The notes under the pieces: model-generated
Told to the model about the DNA's origin: nothing
Seen by the model: only the letters and a program-made list of their open reading frames with translations
The model's database searches: none
Assembly: GCA_024280535.1 (NCBI GenBank)
Contig: JAJRPY010000114.1
Span: 1 to 14,754 of the forward strand
Direction of reading: 5' to 3'
DNA length: 14,754 bases
DNA from: Gammaproteobacteria bacterium
Lineage (GTDB): Bacteria > Pseudomonadota > Gammaproteobacteria > PS1 > Pseudothioglobaceae
Made by a program: the position numbers and the translations under genes
In this document: in pieces, positions 7,808-14,754 of the stretch
How positions within the stretch are numbered: position 1 is the first letter of the stretch
How the letters are laid out: every line of letters begins with the position of its first letter

Positions 7808-8170
7808 GTGGAATTTAACCAACAAGATAATCATCAAAATAGCATTATTTCAATAGAAAATGATGTCATTCAATTGTCTAACGTCCAATTAACAACACCT
7901 TGTTTTATCTCTAAGAATTTTTCAACAAGCACCGATTTGCACCAACTGCATAAACTCAACAAATTGTCATTATTCCCACTCAGCAGCCAAGATGACATCG
8001 ATTTATTGATCATCGGCACCGGAGTCCTGCCCACATTTCTCAGCGGCCAGCAACAAGTTGAGTTCCAACACATGGGCATCAACACCGAATGTATGAATAG
8101 CGATTCCGCTTGTCGCAGTTTTAACCTGTTATTATCTGACGCTAGAAATATCGGCTTGCTACTCTTATGA
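7808..8170 (+). CDS. Mth938-like domain protein (DUF498 family)
   Basis: This is a 120-residue single-domain protein of the Mth938/Xcc981 fold. Related to the mitochondrial complex I assembly factor NDUFAF3, its bacterial role is not settled. The hallmark LLIIGTG (66-72) is followed by GINTECM and the conserved ACR plus SFN segment (about 90-106). GTG 7808 is the only reasonable start, because TAA at 7805-7807 lies directly before it in frame; no Shine-Dalgarno is evident. It is the first gene of the wall operon and overlaps rodA by 4 nt (ATGA), so its translation probably feeds rodA. Nothing in the sequence ties it to peptidoglycan except position. Confidence 0.82.
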   Translation: MEFNQQDNHQNSIISIENDVIQLSNVQLTTPCFISKNFSTSTDLHQLHKLNKLSLFPLSSQDDIDLLIIGTGVLPTFLSGQQQVEFQHMGINTECMNSDSACRSFNLLLSDARNIGLLLL

Positions 8171-9306
8171 ATTTTTTTAGCATTGCACGATTAAGGCATT
8201 ATTGGCATTATTTCAAACTAGATACACCTTTATTTTTGCTCATTATGACGCTAAGTAGCTTTGGTTTAGTAATTCTTTACTCCGCTTCAGCAGATTCTCT
8301 TAGCACTATTTACAAGCAAATTTTTCATTTTTCTCTGGCCATTGGCACTATGTTGGTAATCGCGCAAATTCCGCCCAATGTCCTCAGACGCTTTTCACCG
8401 TATCTGATGTTATTCGGTATTTTTCTGCTAGTTTTGGTGCTGTTTTTTGGCTCTAGCAGTGGTGGCGCGCAACGATGGCTCGATCTTGGTTTTGTGCGCT
8501 TCCAGCCCTCTGAAATTATGAAGGTCATTGTTCCCATTGCTATCGCCTCTATTTTGAGTGAAAAAACCTTACCCGCAAAGCCAATGCCTATTTTTTTATC
8601 CGTTATTTCCATTGCCACCATCGTCTTATTAATCGCCCGACAACCCGATTTAGGCACCTCCATACTGATTGGCGCTTCGGGTGCCTATGTATTATTTTTT
8701 TCAGGCGTTCGCATTCAAATTTTGCGTAATAATTGGCTTAATTTAACCCTAATCGCCTCATTTATTAGTGCCTCTGGTTACGTAGCTTGGAATTATCTAC
8801 TCATGACCTATCAAAAAAAACGCATCCTGACCTTAATTGACCCCAGTTCTGACCCACTTGGCTCTGGCTATCATATTTTACAATCCAAAATTGCCATCGG
8901 TTCGGGCGGTATTTTTGGCAAAGGGCTTGATCAAGGCTCACAATCCCAGCTTAATTTTCTGCCCGAGCATTCAACTGATTTTATTTTTGCCGTTATCGCT
9001 GAAGAGCTTGGACTAATCGGCATATTATGTTTATTTATGCTTTACGGCTTGATTATTTACAGGGCGTTTGTCATTTCTTTTCAGGCTGAAGACAACTTTT
9101 CTAAATTACTCGGTGCCAGCCTGACCTTAACATTTTTTACCTATATTTTTGTTAATGTTGGCATGGTTTCAGGCTTGTTGCCCGTTGTCGGCGTGCCATT
9201 GCCACTGGTTAGTTATGGGGGCTCATCACTGATTACTTTAATGTCAAGTTTTGGTATTATTATGGCCATTCGAAAACACAAAACCCCTAGCTATTTACAA
9301 CACTAA
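8167..9306 (+). CDS. rodA: Rod-shape SEDS peptidoglycan glycosyltransferase RodA
   Basis: RodA is the inner-membrane polymerase that, with PBP2, makes lateral-wall glycan from lipid II in the elongasome. The 379 residues form about ten membrane helices. SEDS signatures are all present: FQPSEIMK (112-119), QPDLGT (159-164), PEHSTDFIFA (266-275, with D271 in the position of the putative catalytic Asp), and GVPLPLVSYGGSS (342-354). The FTGASGAY-like stretch and the EELGL segment after the catalytic loop also match. RodA is favoured over FtsW by the short N-terminus and by the mltB-dacA neighbours. It overlaps the previous gene by 4 nt and mltB by 1 nt. The usual partners mrdA (PBP2) and rlpA are absent from this cluster, so PBP2 must lie elsewhere. 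Confidence 0.95.
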   Translation: MNFFSIARLRHYWHYFKLDTPLFLLIMTLSSFGLVILYSASADSLSTIYKQIFHFSLAIGTMLVIAQIPPNVLRRFSPYLMLFGIFLLVLVLFFGSSSGGAQRWLDLGFVRFQPSEIMKVIVPIAIASILSEKTLPAKPMPIFLSVISIATIVLLIARQPDLGTSILIGASGAYVLFFSGVRIQILRNNWLNLTLIASFISASGYVAWNYLLMTYQKKRILTLIDPSSDPLGSGYHILQSKIAIGSGGIFGKGLDQGSQSQLNFLPEHSTDFIFAVIAEELGLIGILCLFMLYGLIIYRAFVISFQAEDNFSKLLGASLTLTFFTYIFVNVGMVSGLLPVVGVPLPLVSYGGSSLITLMSSFGIIMAIRKHKTPSYLQH

Positions 9307-10340
9307 TGCCACTATTAATAACCCTATTTTTGCTGTTATTCTCGTCAACAATGCTGGCAAAAACCTTGCCCGCAACAAGTTTTCAAGTAACCCAAGACTT
9401 TATCAATAAAATGGTCAAAGTGCATGATTTTAATCAAGCCGAACTGCATGCTATGTTCTCAAAAATTGACCTCATCATTACTGATGAAACAAACAAGACA
9501 AATAAACCCAGTAAACCAAGCAAACCCAGCAAGGCAATAAAACAACCCAAGCCATTATCCTGGGATACCTACCGCGCCTTATTTATGACTAACAAACGCA
9601 TCCATAATGGCGTTCAATTCTGGAAAGACAACCTTTCAAGCCTCCAACGCGCTGAAAAACAATACAACGTCCCTCCAGAAATTATCGTGGCCATCTTAGG
9701 TATTGAAAGCAATTATGGCCGTCATAAAGGCACACATCCAGTCTTAGAAACATTGGCAAGATTATCTTTTAACCCGCATCGCCGCCAACCTTTCTACCAA
9801 AAAGAATTAGAAGAATTTCTGCTAATGTCGCGTGAAAATGCACTATCGCCCTTAACCATCAAGGGTTCTTATGCGGGCGCTCTGGGTTATGCGCAATTCA
9901 TTGCCAGTTCTTATCGACATTATGCAGTGGATTTTGATTCTGATCACAAAATAGACTTATTTAACAGTGCTGCGGATGCCATCGGCTCTATTGCCAATTA
10001 TTTTGACCAGCATCAATGGCACGATTCTGGTGCTTATGCGCGCCCAGTCAATTTGCCAGCCCATCAAAAAAAACATGCCAAATCAGGCATCAATAAACCC
10101 AAAACACGTGCCCTGTATTGGCGCAACAAGGGATTTAAAATAGACGACGACATTCACAACAAGACCAAACTGGCCTTTATTAAACTGCCTCAAGACAATC
10201 ATTTTGAAATTTGGCTGACTTTCTGGAATTTTTACGTGCTAACTCGTTATAATCATAACAATAAATATGCAATGACTATTGTGCAATTATCTAAAAAAAT
10301 TAAACAACAATTTATTCAACACTACCCTAAACTATTATGA
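9306..10340 (+). CDS. mltB: Lytic murein transglycosylase B (MltB family)
   Basis: MltB cleaves the MurNAc-GlcNAc bond of peptidoglycan without water, giving 1,6-anhydro-MurNAc ends that can be recycled. The 344-residue protein has the Slt35/MltB signature ILGIESNYGRHKGTHP, with catalytic E134. It also has the SYAGALGYAQFIASSY segment and an FDSDHKIDLFNSAADAIGSI stretch. The N-terminal hydrophobic segment (2-18) looks like a type I signal peptide ending near MLA. There is no lipobox Cys, so this form is probably soluble in the periplasm rather than an outer-membrane lipoprotein like E. coli MltB. A lysine-rich linker with three KPS repeats (from K67) precedes the domain. ATG 9306 overlaps the rodA stop by 1 nt (TAATG), and the end overlaps dacA by 4 nt. 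Confidence 0.93.
   Translation: MPLLITLFLLLFSSTMLAKTLPATSFQVTQDFINKMVKVHDFNQAELHAMFSKIDLIITDETNKTNKPSKPSKPSKAIKQPKPLSWDTYRALFMTNKRIHNGVQFWKDNLSSLQRAEKQYNVPPEIIVAILGIESNYGRHKGTHPVLETLARLSFNPHRRQPFYQKELEEFLLMSRENALSPLTIKGSYAGALGYAQFIASSYRHYAVDFDSDHKIDLFNSAADAIGSIANYFDQHQWHDSGAYARPVNLPAHQKKHAKSGINKPKTRALYWRNKGFKIDDDIHNKTKLAFIKLPQDNHFEIWLTFWNFYVLTRYNHNNKYAMTIVQLSKKIKQQFIQHYPKLL
9504..9530 (+). repeat. 9-nt tandem repeat coding (Lys-Pro-Ser)x3 in mltB
   Basis: Three near-identical 9-nt units (AAACCCAGT, AAACCAAGC, AAACCCAGC) run in frame, with a related lysine/proline-rich tail after them. They lie in the linker between the signal peptide region and the catalytic domain. In-frame units could change number by slippage without breaking the gene. 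Confidence 0.8.
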
Positions 10341-11464
10341 AATTTTTATCCTCCTCCAAACTCCTAATCGCCTCAATTATTACCATCTCAATTAATGCAC
10401 AAGCGGCTATTTTTATCACGCCACAATCCCCCGAGATTAACGCTGCTGCTTATGTTGTATTGGATTATAATTCTGGAATAACCCTAGCCAGCAGCAACCC
10501 ACACACCAGGCGCATACCTGCCAGCCTAGCCAAACTGATGACCGCTTATGTGATTTTCCAACTCATCCATGATGGTCGCGCCAGTCTTGATGACGAAGTG
10601 CGTATCAGCAAAAAAGCCTGGCAAACAGGTGGCTCTAAAAGTTTTGTTGAAGTTGGCAAAAAAATCAAGCTTGAGACCTTATTGCAAGGTATGATTATCC
10701 AATCTGGCAACGACTCCGCGGTCGCATTAGCCGAGCATATTGCAGGCACAGAAGGCACCTTTGCCACCTATATGAACGAATATGCTCGCAAATTAGGCAT
10801 GCAAGATTCACGCTTTGAAAATGCCTCGGGTCTGCCCCATGCCGACCAATACACCACAGCGGCAGATATGGCTATTTTGGCAGCAGCGACTATTCGTGAT
10901 TTTCCTCAATTCTACCCATGGTACTCACAAAAAGAGTTTACTTACCACGGCATCAAACAGCGCAATCGCAATAAATTACTTTGGAGCGATCACACGGTTG
11001 ACGGGCTTAAAACGGGTTTCACTAAAAAAGCCGGCTACAATCTAGTTGCCAGTGCCAATCGTGTTAATATGCGTCTAATTTCAGTAGTGCTTGGCTCAAC
11101 CAGCGTGGCAGCAAGATCCTCTCAAACCCAACGCATCTTAGACTACGGATTTCGTTTTTTTGAAACCCAAACACTCGCCGACTTTAGCAAGCAAATTCCC
11201 ATCTCTGGCGCCATAAAAGACACTTTAAACATTGGCTCTGTTGGCACGGCAAGCTTTACCTTGTCTCGCGGACAATTTAAATTATCCGACCAAGTTATTC
11301 AACTAGACGACGAAGTTTCAGCACCCATTAGCAAAGGAGACAAAATTGGCAAACTGCTAATTCAATTTGAAGGAAAAACCACTGCCAGCATTCCATTAGT
11401 TGCCCTAGAAGATGTAAAACAAGCTGGATTTTTCTCACGTATGTTGGAGAAAATTGGGTTTTAA
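10337..11464 (+). CDS. dacA: D-alanyl-D-alanine carboxypeptidase (PBP5/6 family)
   Basis: This is a low-molecular-weight penicillin-binding protein that trims the terminal D-Ala from pentapeptide stems in the periplasm, releasing D-Ala. All active-site motifs are present in 375 residues: SLAK (S63, K66), SGN (123-125) and KTG (225-227, in DGLKTGFTKKAGYN). A signal peptide covers about 1-23 and ends at AQA. The C-terminal beta-domain follows (about 275-360). The end (FFSRMLEKIGF) looks like the amphipathic helix that anchors PBP5 to the outer face of the inner membrane. ATG 10337 overlaps mltB (ATGA), and the stop overlaps the dat start by 1 nt. Whether it matches E. coli DacA, DacC or DacD cannot be told; dacA is used as the family name. 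Confidence 0.95.
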   Translation: MKFLSSSKLLIASIITISINAQAAIFITPQSPEINAAAYVVLDYNSGITLASSNPHTRRIPASLAKLMTAYVIFQLIHDGRASLDDEVRISKKAWQTGGSKSFVEVGKKIKLETLLQGMIIQSGNDSAVALAEHIAGTEGTFATYMNEYARKLGMQDSRFENASGLPHADQYTTAADMAILAAATIRDFPQFYPWYSQKEFTYHGIKQRNRNKLLWSDHTVDGLKTGFTKKAGYNLVASANRVNMRLISVVLGSTSVAARSSQTQRILDYGFRFFETQTLADFSKQIPISGAIKDTLNIGSVGTASFTLSRGQFKLSDQVIQLDDEVSAPISKGDKIGKLLIQFEGKTTASIPLVALEDVKQAGFFSRMLEKIGF

Positions 11465-12297
11465 TGGTCTATCTTAACGGCGAATTTGTCCCCAAACATA
11501 ATGCTTATGTCCACGTCATGGACAGAGGTTTTTTATTTGGCGATGGCGTTTATGAAGTGATACCGGTTTATTCTGGCAAGATTTTTCGCCTTGATGAACA
11601 CCTTAAACGCTTGCAAAACAGCCTGCATTCCGTGCAAATCAACAACCCCTACTCAACCCAACAATGGCACCAGATTTTGCATCAATTATTGGATTATTCA
11701 TCCACATCCAATCAATCACTGTATTTGCAAATAAGTCGTGGCGCGGATGTCTGTAGAAAGCACAGTTTTGATACACTCACCCCCACCGTATTTATTGAAT
11801 CAAACCCCTTAACACCCAAAACCAAGCCTGAACTTGAAACTGGCTATCGCGCCATTAGTCAAGCCGATTTTCGCTGGCAACGTTGCGATATTAAATCCAC
11901 CTCTTTATTGGCCAATATTATGTACGCACAACACGCCAAGCAACATCAAGTCGAAGAGGTCATTCTACACCGCGACCAACAAATCACAGAGGGTGCCACT
12001 TCTAATGTTTTTATCGTTAAAGACGACACACTATTCACCCACCCAACAAGCGAGCATATTTTATCTGGCATCACCCGTGATTTGGTGTTAGAAAGTGCCC
12101 GCTATTGCCAATTGTCCATTCAAGAAACTGCATTTAGCCTAGCTGATTTATTGTCCGCTGACGAAGTATGGCTCTCTAGTTCAACCCGCGAAATAATGCC
12201 CATTATTGACGTGGACGGCCACTCAATCAATCACGGCATCCTCGGCAAATACTGGTCGCAAGTGTATGATTATTATCAAGACTTAAAGCATGCATAA
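11464..12297 (+). CDS. dat: D-amino-acid (D-alanine) aminotransferase, PLP fold type IV
   Basis: This enzyme probably exchanges amino groups between D-alanine and 2-oxoacids, giving pyruvate plus D-glutamate, in the cytosol. The 277 residues fit fold-type IV transaminases. PLP Lys is K144 in CDIKSTSLLAN, the cofactor-binding Glu is E177 in EGATSNVFIV, and SSSTREIMPI closes the site. The RG-x4-RxH pattern (R92, R98, H100) is the substrate-carboxylate signature of D-amino-acid transaminases. It argues against IlvE or aminodeoxychorismate lyase, though these remain alternatives. ATG 11464 overlaps the dacA stop (TAATG), and amgK starts 8 nt before its end. Its place after a D-Ala-releasing carboxypeptidase suggests use of that D-Ala, or supply of D-Glu for MurD; this is inference. 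Confidence 0.85.
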   Translation: MVYLNGEFVPKHNAYVHVMDRGFLFGDGVYEVIPVYSGKIFRLDEHLKRLQNSLHSVQINNPYSTQQWHQILHQLLDYSSTSNQSLYLQISRGADVCRKHSFDTLTPTVFIESNPLTPKTKPELETGYRAISQADFRWQRCDIKSTSLLANIMYAQHAKQHQVEEVILHRDQQITEGATSNVFIVKDDTLFTHPTSEHILSGITRDLVLESARYCQLSIQETAFSLADLLSADEVWLSSSTREIMPIIDVDGHSINHGILGKYWSQVYDYYQDLKHA

Positions 12298-13252
12298 CCC
12301 GCAAAATACCCTAACCCCTGTGGATTTAAGATTAGACCAACTAGAAGACTGGCTAGAAACCTTCTTTGATGATGCCAATTTCACCCTATCCGCCATCAAT
12401 AACGATGCCAGTTTTCGTCGATATTTTCGTATTCAGCGCAACAACCTTTCTTTTATTGCAATGGATGCACCACCTGAAAAAGAAAATTCCGAACGATTTG
12501 TAGAAATTGCTAAATTGTTGCGCAATAATAATATTCATGCCCCGAAAATTATTGACAAAAATCTAACGTTAGGATTTTTACTCATTGAAGATTTAGGTAA
12601 CACAACCTTTCTACAAGCACTCAACAACAAAACAAATTTCGATTTATACAAGCTGGCAATTGACGAACTAATAAAAATCCAACAAATTGATTTAAAAGAT
12701 AGCACTCTTAAGCAATACGACGAAGCCTTGCTTAATACTGAATTAGAGCTACTAGTGGATTGGCATCTGCCCAAAAATATTAGGCAAACATCACTTCTTA
12801 ACAACTTGCACAGTTTATTTGACCAACTAACCCAAAATTCACTCAACTCACCACAGGTATTTGTCCACCGTGATTACCATTCTCGAAACCTAATGATGAC
12901 CAATAAAAAAATCACCATCATTGATTTTCAAGATGCCGTCATTGGCTCAAACACCTACGACTTAGTATCCTTACTCAAAGATGCCTATATTGAACTAGAG
13001 CCCACCAAAGTGCAAGCCTTGCTTGCATATTTTTATCAGCAAGCCAATGTTCAACTAGATTTTGCATCATTTGAAAAACAATTCGACCTCATGGGTTTAC
13101 AACGTCATCTTAAGATTTTGGGAATTTTTAAACGTCTATCATTACGTGATGGAAAAAATCAATATTTAAATGACATTCCCTTGGTTAAAAAATATGTCTT
13201 ACAAATGGCTGACAAATATTCTGATTTTACATGCCTAAAGGCGCTTTTATGA
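12290..13252 (+). CDS. amgK: N-acetylmuramate/N-acetylglucosamine kinase AmgK
   Basis: AmgK phosphorylates the anomeric carbon of free MurNAc (and GlcNAc), the first step of the recycling route found in Pseudomonas and relatives. The 320-residue protein has the aminoglycoside-phosphotransferase fold. DASFRRYFR (39-47), typical of AmgK, is in the N-lobe, and LLIEDLG marks the hinge. The catalytic loop is VHRDYHSRN (H193, D195, N200), and IIDFQDAVIG has metal-binding D212. A true aminoglycoside resistance kinase is unlikely given these motifs and the adjacent murU. ATG 12290 overlaps dat by 8 nt, the longest overlap in the operon, and the stop overlaps murU by 4 nt. The MupP phosphatase that feeds this route in Pseudomonas is not in the window. 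Confidence 0.9.
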   Translation: MHNPQNTLTPVDLRLDQLEDWLETFFDDANFTLSAINNDASFRRYFRIQRNNLSFIAMDAPPEKENSERFVEIAKLLRNNNIHAPKIIDKNLTLGFLLIEDLGNTTFLQALNNKTNFDLYKLAIDELIKIQQIDLKDSTLKQYDEALLNTELELLVDWHLPKNIRQTSLLNNLHSLFDQLTQNSLNSPQVFVHRDYHSRNLMMTNKKITIIDFQDAVIGSNTYDLVSLLKDAYIELEPTKVQALLAYFYQQANVQLDFASFEKQFDLMGLQRHLKILGIFKRLSLRDGKNQYLNDIPLVKKYVLQMADKYSDFTCLKALL

Positions 13253-13911
13253 AGGCAATGATTTTGGCTGCTGGCAGAGGTGAACGTATGATGCCACTCA
13301 CCAAAAACACCCCAAAACCATTAATCAAAGTCAAAGGTATAACACTCATTGAGCATACCATCAACGCCCTCAAACAAGCCAACATAACCGACATCATTAT
13401 CAATCTCTGCTATCTTGGCGAGCAAATTCAAACACAGCTAAAAGATGGCACAAATTTTGGCGTTAATATTCGTTACAGCGACGAATCAAACCACACCTTA
13501 GAAACCGCAGGCGGCATTATCAACGCCCTGCCATTATTAGGCAATAAGCCCTTTTTAGTCATTAATTCTGACGTATTATGTGATTACAACTTATCCAAAT
13601 TAAGCCTACCCGCAGATTCACTCGCGCATTTACTATTAGTCAATAACCCCAGTCACCACCCAAAAGGCGATTTCGCACTTACCAATAATCAAAAAATCAC
13701 ACTAGCCCAACACAAACGCCTAACTTTTTCAGGCATCGGCATTTATCACCCTGATTTTTTCAAACACCATCTAGGCACCCAAGGCAAACTAGCCCTCAAC
13801 CTACTACTCAAAGAAGCCATCTCCACCAACCAACTCAGTGGCGAACATTATCAAGGCTATTGGCAAGATATCGGCACACCAGAACGCTTGGAAAAGGCCG
13901 ATAATCGCTAA
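13249..13911 (+). CDS. murU: N-acetylmuramate-1-phosphate uridylyltransferase MurU
   Basis: MurU couples MurNAc-1-phosphate to UTP, giving UDP-MurNAc that re-enters wall synthesis after MurA/MurB, the fosfomycin-sensitive steps. The 220-residue nucleotidyltransferase begins MKAMILAAGRGERMMPLT (1-18), with the signature GxGxR loop and TPKPL (21-25). LVINSD (103-108) carries metal-binding D108. GDFAL, FSGIGIYHPDFF and QDIGTPERL near the C-terminus match MurU more than glucose-1-phosphate transferases. The frame is open to ATG 13231, but ATG 13249 gives the family N-terminus, an AAAGG ribosome site and a 4-nt ATGA overlap with amgK. It is the last gene of the operon, and no convincing intrinsic terminator follows. 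Confidence 0.92.
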   Translation: MKAMILAAGRGERMMPLTKNTPKPLIKVKGITLIEHTINALKQANITDIIINLCYLGEQIQTQLKDGTNFGVNIRYSDESNHTLETAGGIINALPLLGNKPFLVINSDVLCDYNLSKLSLPADSLAHLLLVNNPSHHPKGDFALTNNQKITLAQHKRLTFSGIGIYHPDFFKHHLGTQGKLALNLLLKEAISTNQLSGEHYQGYWQDIGTPERLEKADNR

Positions 13912-13958
13912 AAATATTTATTTCTAAAAATAACAATCAGGCGGGGGAATTTTCCATC

Positions 13959-13994
13959 TTATTAAGTGATAATTATTACCACTTTGCCTAATAA
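13959..13994. promoter_or_regulatory. Imperfect dyad upstream of the restriction gene
   Basis: AAGTG (13964-13968) and CACTT (13980-13984) flank an AT-rich core that includes the exact palindrome ATAATTAT (13969-13976). Outer TTATT (13959-13963) and AATAA (13990-13994) also pair if a 5-nt bulge is allowed. It lies just before a TATAAT box, where an operator could act. It is not a clear terminator for murU because no T-run follows. Confidence 0.35.
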
Positions 13995-14003
13995 TGCATA
14001 ACG

Positions 14004-14009
14004 TATAAT
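14004..14009 (+). promoter_or_regulatory. Consensus -10 box before the restriction gene
   Basis: A perfect TATAAT lies 33 nt before ATG 14043. The best upstream -35-like hexamers (TTTGCC or TTGCCT near 13983-13989) have spacers of only 14-15 nt, so this is a weak or regulated promoter at best. Confidence 0.35.
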
Positions 14010-14042
14010 TTGCACTCTAAATTTATAAAAATCATCAATTAT

Positions 14043-14754
14043 ATGACTCAAACTCGAACAGGAAAAGCATTTGAATACGCCATACTAAAAGAATTTTATG
14101 AGAAATTGAATCATATTACTACTGTTCAAATTGTTCAAAGTGATGCTTTAACAACAGCAAAAAATTACTTTACACAATTCAACAAACAAGAACAAGGGCG
14201 ATATTTATTAACAGCCAGTTTTGCTGTTAACTTTTTAATGGACATAGAGCCTAGACTTAAGCATGATATTGGCAAAACAGACATATTACAATTAGAAATT
14301 TTAACGGACTACCAAGGTCAACAAGGGGATGTTAGAGATATTGTTGCCATTCGTAAATTACAAGAATGGGAAATAGGTGTTTCTGCCAAAAACAACCATA
14401 AAGCAATTAAACATTCCAGACTGTCGAATAAAATTGATTTTGGGGAAAAATGGTTGGGCGTTAATTGTTCAAAAATTTATTTTGATGAGGTTGATTTAAT
14501 TTTTAATCCATTAAAAATAATAAAAGATGAGAGTAAGTCTACTCAAAAATGGGATACCTTAAACAACAAAGAAGATAGTATTTATATTCCAATTCTAAAA
14601 GCTTTTAAAAAAGAATTAAGTAGAATTTATAATACAAACCCTGGGAAAATAGCTGGTAATTTAGTCGAATATCTAGTTGGAAATAAGGATTTTTATAAAG
14701 TTATAAAAGGGAAAAACAAAGTAGAAATACAGGCTTACAACTTACATGGATCAC
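14043..14754 (+). CDS. HaeIII-family type II restriction endonuclease (3' end beyond window)
   Basis: I translated 237 codons from ATG 14043 with no stop, so the gene runs past the window. The N-terminus TGKAFEYAILKEFYEKL and the block GDVRDI (95-100) ... EWEIGVSAKNNH (108-119) ... KHSRLSNKIDFGEKW resemble HaeIII-type endonucleases, which cut GGCC. A PD-(D/E)XK-like site could use D96 or D99 with E110 and K116; this assignment is tentative. There is no signal peptide and no obvious Shine-Dalgarno. Sampled lines are about 30% G+C, below the neighbouring operon, and lack its C-over-G bias, which suggests horizontal acquisition. A GGCC-specific cytosine-C5 methyltransferase would be expected next to it, but none lies in the window, so it should be beyond 14754 if the system is whole. 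Confidence 0.82.
   Translation, partial: MTQTRTGKAFEYAILKEFYEKLNHITTVQIVQSDALTTAKNYFTQFNKQEQGRYLLTASFAVNFLMDIEPRLKHDIGKTDILQLEILTDYQGQQGDVRDIVAIRKLQEWEIGVSAKNNHKAIKHSRLSNKIDFGEKWLGVNCSKIYFDEVDLIFNPLKIIKDESKSTQKWDTLNNKEDSIYIPILKAFKKELSRIYNTNPGKIAGNLVEYLVGNKDFYKVIKGKNKVEIQAYNLHGS

Noticed and set aside
9504..9530. Short direct repeats as a CRISPR-like array
   Set aside because: Units are 9 nt, contiguous and in frame within mltB, with no spacers; they code a Lys-Pro-Ser linker.
13231..13248. Upstream ATG for murU adding six residues
   Set aside because: ATG 13249 gives the family N-terminus, a good AAAGG ribosome site and an ATGA overlap like other junctions in the operon.
12290..13252. Aminoglycoside resistance kinase
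   Set aside because: The fold is shared, but the DASFRRYFR motif and the overlapping murU identify it as a MurNAc kinase.
13918..13933. TTATTT/AAATAA stem after murU as an intrinsic terminator
   Set aside because: The stem is entirely A-T with no following T-run, so it is too weak to call.

Overview
The window is a gene-dense piece of an AT-rich bacterial chromosome (spot counts near 40% G+C in the core genes). It almost certainly comes from a gammaproteobacterium. The evidence is the trxA-rho pair, a GlnD-type PII uridylyltransferase, an LptF permease, a Gram-negative wall-elongation set and an AmgK/MurU wall-recycling pair. Small intergenic gaps and low G+C would fit the SUP05/Thioglobus and thiotrophic-symbiont group, but that placement is an inference from style, not from a marker gene.

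Left half (1-7724, all minus strand). Read in the direction of transcription the order is: a Sel1-repeat protein, gltX (glutamyl-tRNA synthetase), glnD (nitrogen sensor enzyme), trxA (thioredoxin), rho (termination factor), lptF (LPS export permease), and queF (queuosine synthesis, cut off by the window edge). The first three are 9-15 nt apart and form one probable operon. A promoter-like site and a hairpin lie between glnD and trxA. rho and lptF are only 24 nt apart. queF has its own candidate promoter.

The divergent control region (7725-7807) carries promoter-like elements on both strands with overlapping -10 boxes.

Right half (7808-13911, all plus strand). Seven genes follow with no intergenic space, and every junction overlaps by 1 to 8 nt: Mth938-domain protein, rodA, mltB, dacA, a D-amino-acid aminotransferase, amgK and murU. 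Together they read as a peptidoglycan make, cut, trim and recycle module. RodA polymerises glycan and MltB cleaves it to anhydro-muropeptides. DacA removes terminal D-Ala and Dat interconverts D-amino acids. AmgK and MurU turn recovered MurNAc into UDP-MurNAc, bypassing de novo MurA/MurB.

Right edge (13912-14754). After a 131-nt intergenic stretch with a dyad and a -10-like box, an incomplete gene begins that resembles the HaeIII family of type II restriction endonucleases. Its G+C is lower (about 30% in sampled lines), and the C-over-G bias seen across the rest of the plus strand disappears there. This looks like the start of a horizontally acquired restriction-modification locus. No partner methyltransferase is visible inside the window.

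There are no tRNA, rRNA, IS-element or CRISPR signatures, and no gene-free stretch longer than about 130 nt.
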